6,354 nucleotides of DNA. Source: Candidatus Bathyarchaeota archaeon. Lineage in GTDB: Archaea; Thermoproteota; Bathyarchaeia; Bathyarchaeales; Bathycorpusculaceae. The number at the start of each line of letters is the position of its first letter. The stretch's first letter is position 1. The notes beneath the pieces are model-generated. The model saw nothing but the letters and a program-made list of their open reading frames with translations. It searched no databases and was not told where the DNA came from. Shown here piece after piece: positions 6,105 to 6,354 of this stretch. The DNA lies in contig DAOVFC010000034.1 of assembly GCA_030668645.1 (NCBI GenBank), forward strand, positions 1 to 6,354. Reading direction: 5' to 3'. A program made the position numbers and the translations under genes.

Positions 6105-6138
6105 TGGTCACAACTGTAGTGACTACTAAGATTTTTTT
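6105..6138 (+). terminator. Hairpin 2 with T7 tail, an inverted version of hairpin 1
   Basis: TGGTCAC (6105-6111) pairs with GTGACTA (6119-6125), with one G-T pair, around the loop AACTGTA (6112-6118). A T7 run follows at 6132-6138. Read on the opposite strand it matches hairpin 1 at 17 of 23 positions with an identical loop; most stem differences preserve pairing. It may act as a second terminator or may interact with hairpin 1 through the loops. Confidence 0.5.
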
Positions 6139-6159
6139 CGAGAGCCCTGTCAGCTTAAC

Positions 6160-6195
6160 ATGGAACTATATGTTGATTTAATGACCGGGGGGTAG
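6160..6195 (+). CDS. Possible 11-residue micro-peptide MELYVDLMTGG
   Basis: ATG at 6160 opens a 12-codon frame ending TAG at 6193-6195, with product MELYVDLMTGG. An in-frame TAA at 6127-6129 limits upstream extension to ten codons. No Shine-Dalgarno precedes the ATG. Its last ten codons match the end of the frame at 5876-5986: Tyr is synonymous, and the changes are Met/Val, Asn/Asp and Phe/Leu. Support is limited to this codon-like pattern and the conserved stop. It could equally be an accident of a repeat conserved for RNA or DNA reasons. Confidence 0.25.
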   Translation: MELYVDLMTGG

Positions 6196-6196
6196 G
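6163..6196 (+). repeat. 34-nt direct repeat, copy 2
   Basis: Second copy of the element at 5954-5987, offset by exactly 209 nt. It begins GAACTATA and ends with an identical ATGACCGGGGGGTAGG (6181-6196). The five differences from copy 1 fall at repeat positions 9, 10, 12, 13 and 18. GTGCAC follows at 6211-6216, which is 4 nt closer than in copy 1. Confidence 0.85.
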
Positions 6197-6245
6197 GTAA
6201 ATCCTATCCGGTGCACATTAGGGCTCTTATGAAAAAAACTGCGAC

Positions 6246-6310
6246 GTACATACAGGCTCTTTCCACGTGCCCTTTAAGATTCTTTTAAAAACGTGCCTGT
6301 TATAATGTAC
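6246..6310. repeat. Imperfect long inverted repeat
   Basis: GTACAT and ACAGGC run together at 6246-6257. Their complements are GCCTGT (6295-6300) and ATGTAC (6305-6310), with TATA (6301-6304) bulged out. The 37-nt interior is A/T-rich and includes CACGTG (6264-6269). It could fold as a 12-bp stem with a bulge in RNA. No gene overlaps it, and its function is unknown. Confidence 0.4.
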
Positions 6311-6312
6311 TC

Positions 6313-6331
6313 CGCAGGCTCGGAACCTGCG
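6313..6331. repeat. 6-bp hairpin with 7-nt loop near the right edge
   Basis: CGCAGG (6313-6318) pairs with CCTGCG (6326-6331) around the loop CTCGGAA. The loop resembles a tRNA-Pro(CGG) anticodon loop, but neither a D arm upstream nor a T arm downstream can be found. It is listed as a hairpin only. It lies 23 nt from the window end, so a larger RNA continuing past the edge is not excluded. Confidence 0.4.
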
Positions 6332-6354
6332 ACTTATCACAACCTGGAAGGGGG

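Larger units (their letters stand above)
6132..6238. repeat. Inverted repeat bounding the second 34-nt copy
   Basis: The left arm is TTTTTTTC (6132-6139) plus AGAGCCCT (6141-6148). The right arm is AGGGCTCT (6220-6227) plus GAAAAAAA (6231-6238). This gives 16 paired positions with a 1-versus-3-nt internal asymmetry, enclosing 71 nt that contain copy 2. Within the enclosed part, ACCGG (6184-6188) can pair with CCGGT (6208-6212), and TAGG (6193-6196) with CCTA (6203-6206). It could be the closing stem of a roughly 107-nt structured RNA or the ends of a small mobile element. No target-site duplication is apparent. Confidence 0.6.

Noticed and set aside
5954..6196. CRISPR array or transposon terminal inverted repeats based on the repeated ATGACCGGGGGGTAGG.
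   Set aside because: Only two copies, in direct orientation, 209 nt apart, with no regular spacers; no inverted copy of the motif and no transposase gene in the window.
6288..6354. tRNA-Pro(CGG) suggested by the anticodon-like loop CTCGGAA in a perfect stem.
   Set aside because: The upstream bases lack T8, A14 and the GG of the D loop, and the downstream bases contain no TTCRA T loop before the window ends.
6305..6354. Minus-strand tRNA 3' half, since the same hairpin reads GTCGCAGG-TTCCGAG-CCTGC, close to a T arm.
   Set aside because: The loop has C and G at the positions that should be purine-57 and A58, and no anticodon stem is visible on the 5' side.

Overview
The window reads as archaeal chromosomal DNA, most likely from an uncultivated member of the Thermoproteota such as a Bathyarchaeia lineage (inference, moderate confidence). 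The reasons are an archaeal-type winged-helix regulator that begins KRRDRLYIIAEVL, a second winged-helix protein fused to membrane helices, TATA-box-like elements 20-30 nt upstream of likely transcript starts, T-run endings instead of classic bacterial terminators, GTG/TTG starts, and a surface protein crowded with N-glycosylation sequons.

Left part (1-1421): the C-terminal end of the molybdenum-cofactor enzyme MoaA enters from the left edge on the + strand. It is convergent with a complete YfcE/MJ0936-type metallophosphoesterase on the - strand. A short intergenic region then leads to a small winged-helix DNA-binding protein on the + strand.

Middle (1422-4220): a terminator-like hairpin is followed by a 39-residue small protein gene (- strand) with its own TATA element and Shine-Dalgarno sequence. 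Next, also on the - strand, come a secreted, C-terminally membrane-anchored protein with ten N-x-S/T sequons and, upstream of it, a winged-helix regulator carrying about five membrane helices. A divergent intergenic region (4025-4220) separates this block from a processive family-2 glycosyltransferase on the + strand (4221-5609). The regulator, the glycosylated surface protein and the polysaccharide synthase look like a cell-envelope neighbourhood. That they work together is inferred from position only.

Right part (5610-6354): about 745 bases hold no conventional gene but are rich in structure. Two direct copies of a 34-nt element lie exactly 209 nt apart. Each ends in codons for Met-Thr-Gly-Gly-stop, and the differences between copies are synonymous or conservative when read as codons. 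Between them lie a 14-bp palindrome and two hairpins that are inverted copies of each other: their 7-nt loops are perfectly complementary and their stems carry compensatory changes. T-runs follow these hairpins. The second copy is enclosed by an inverted repeat that starts with T7 and ends with A7. This is the part of the window most likely to be undescribed. It could be a family of tiny Gly-Gly-ending peptides, a structured RNA locus or a small non-autonomous mobile element.
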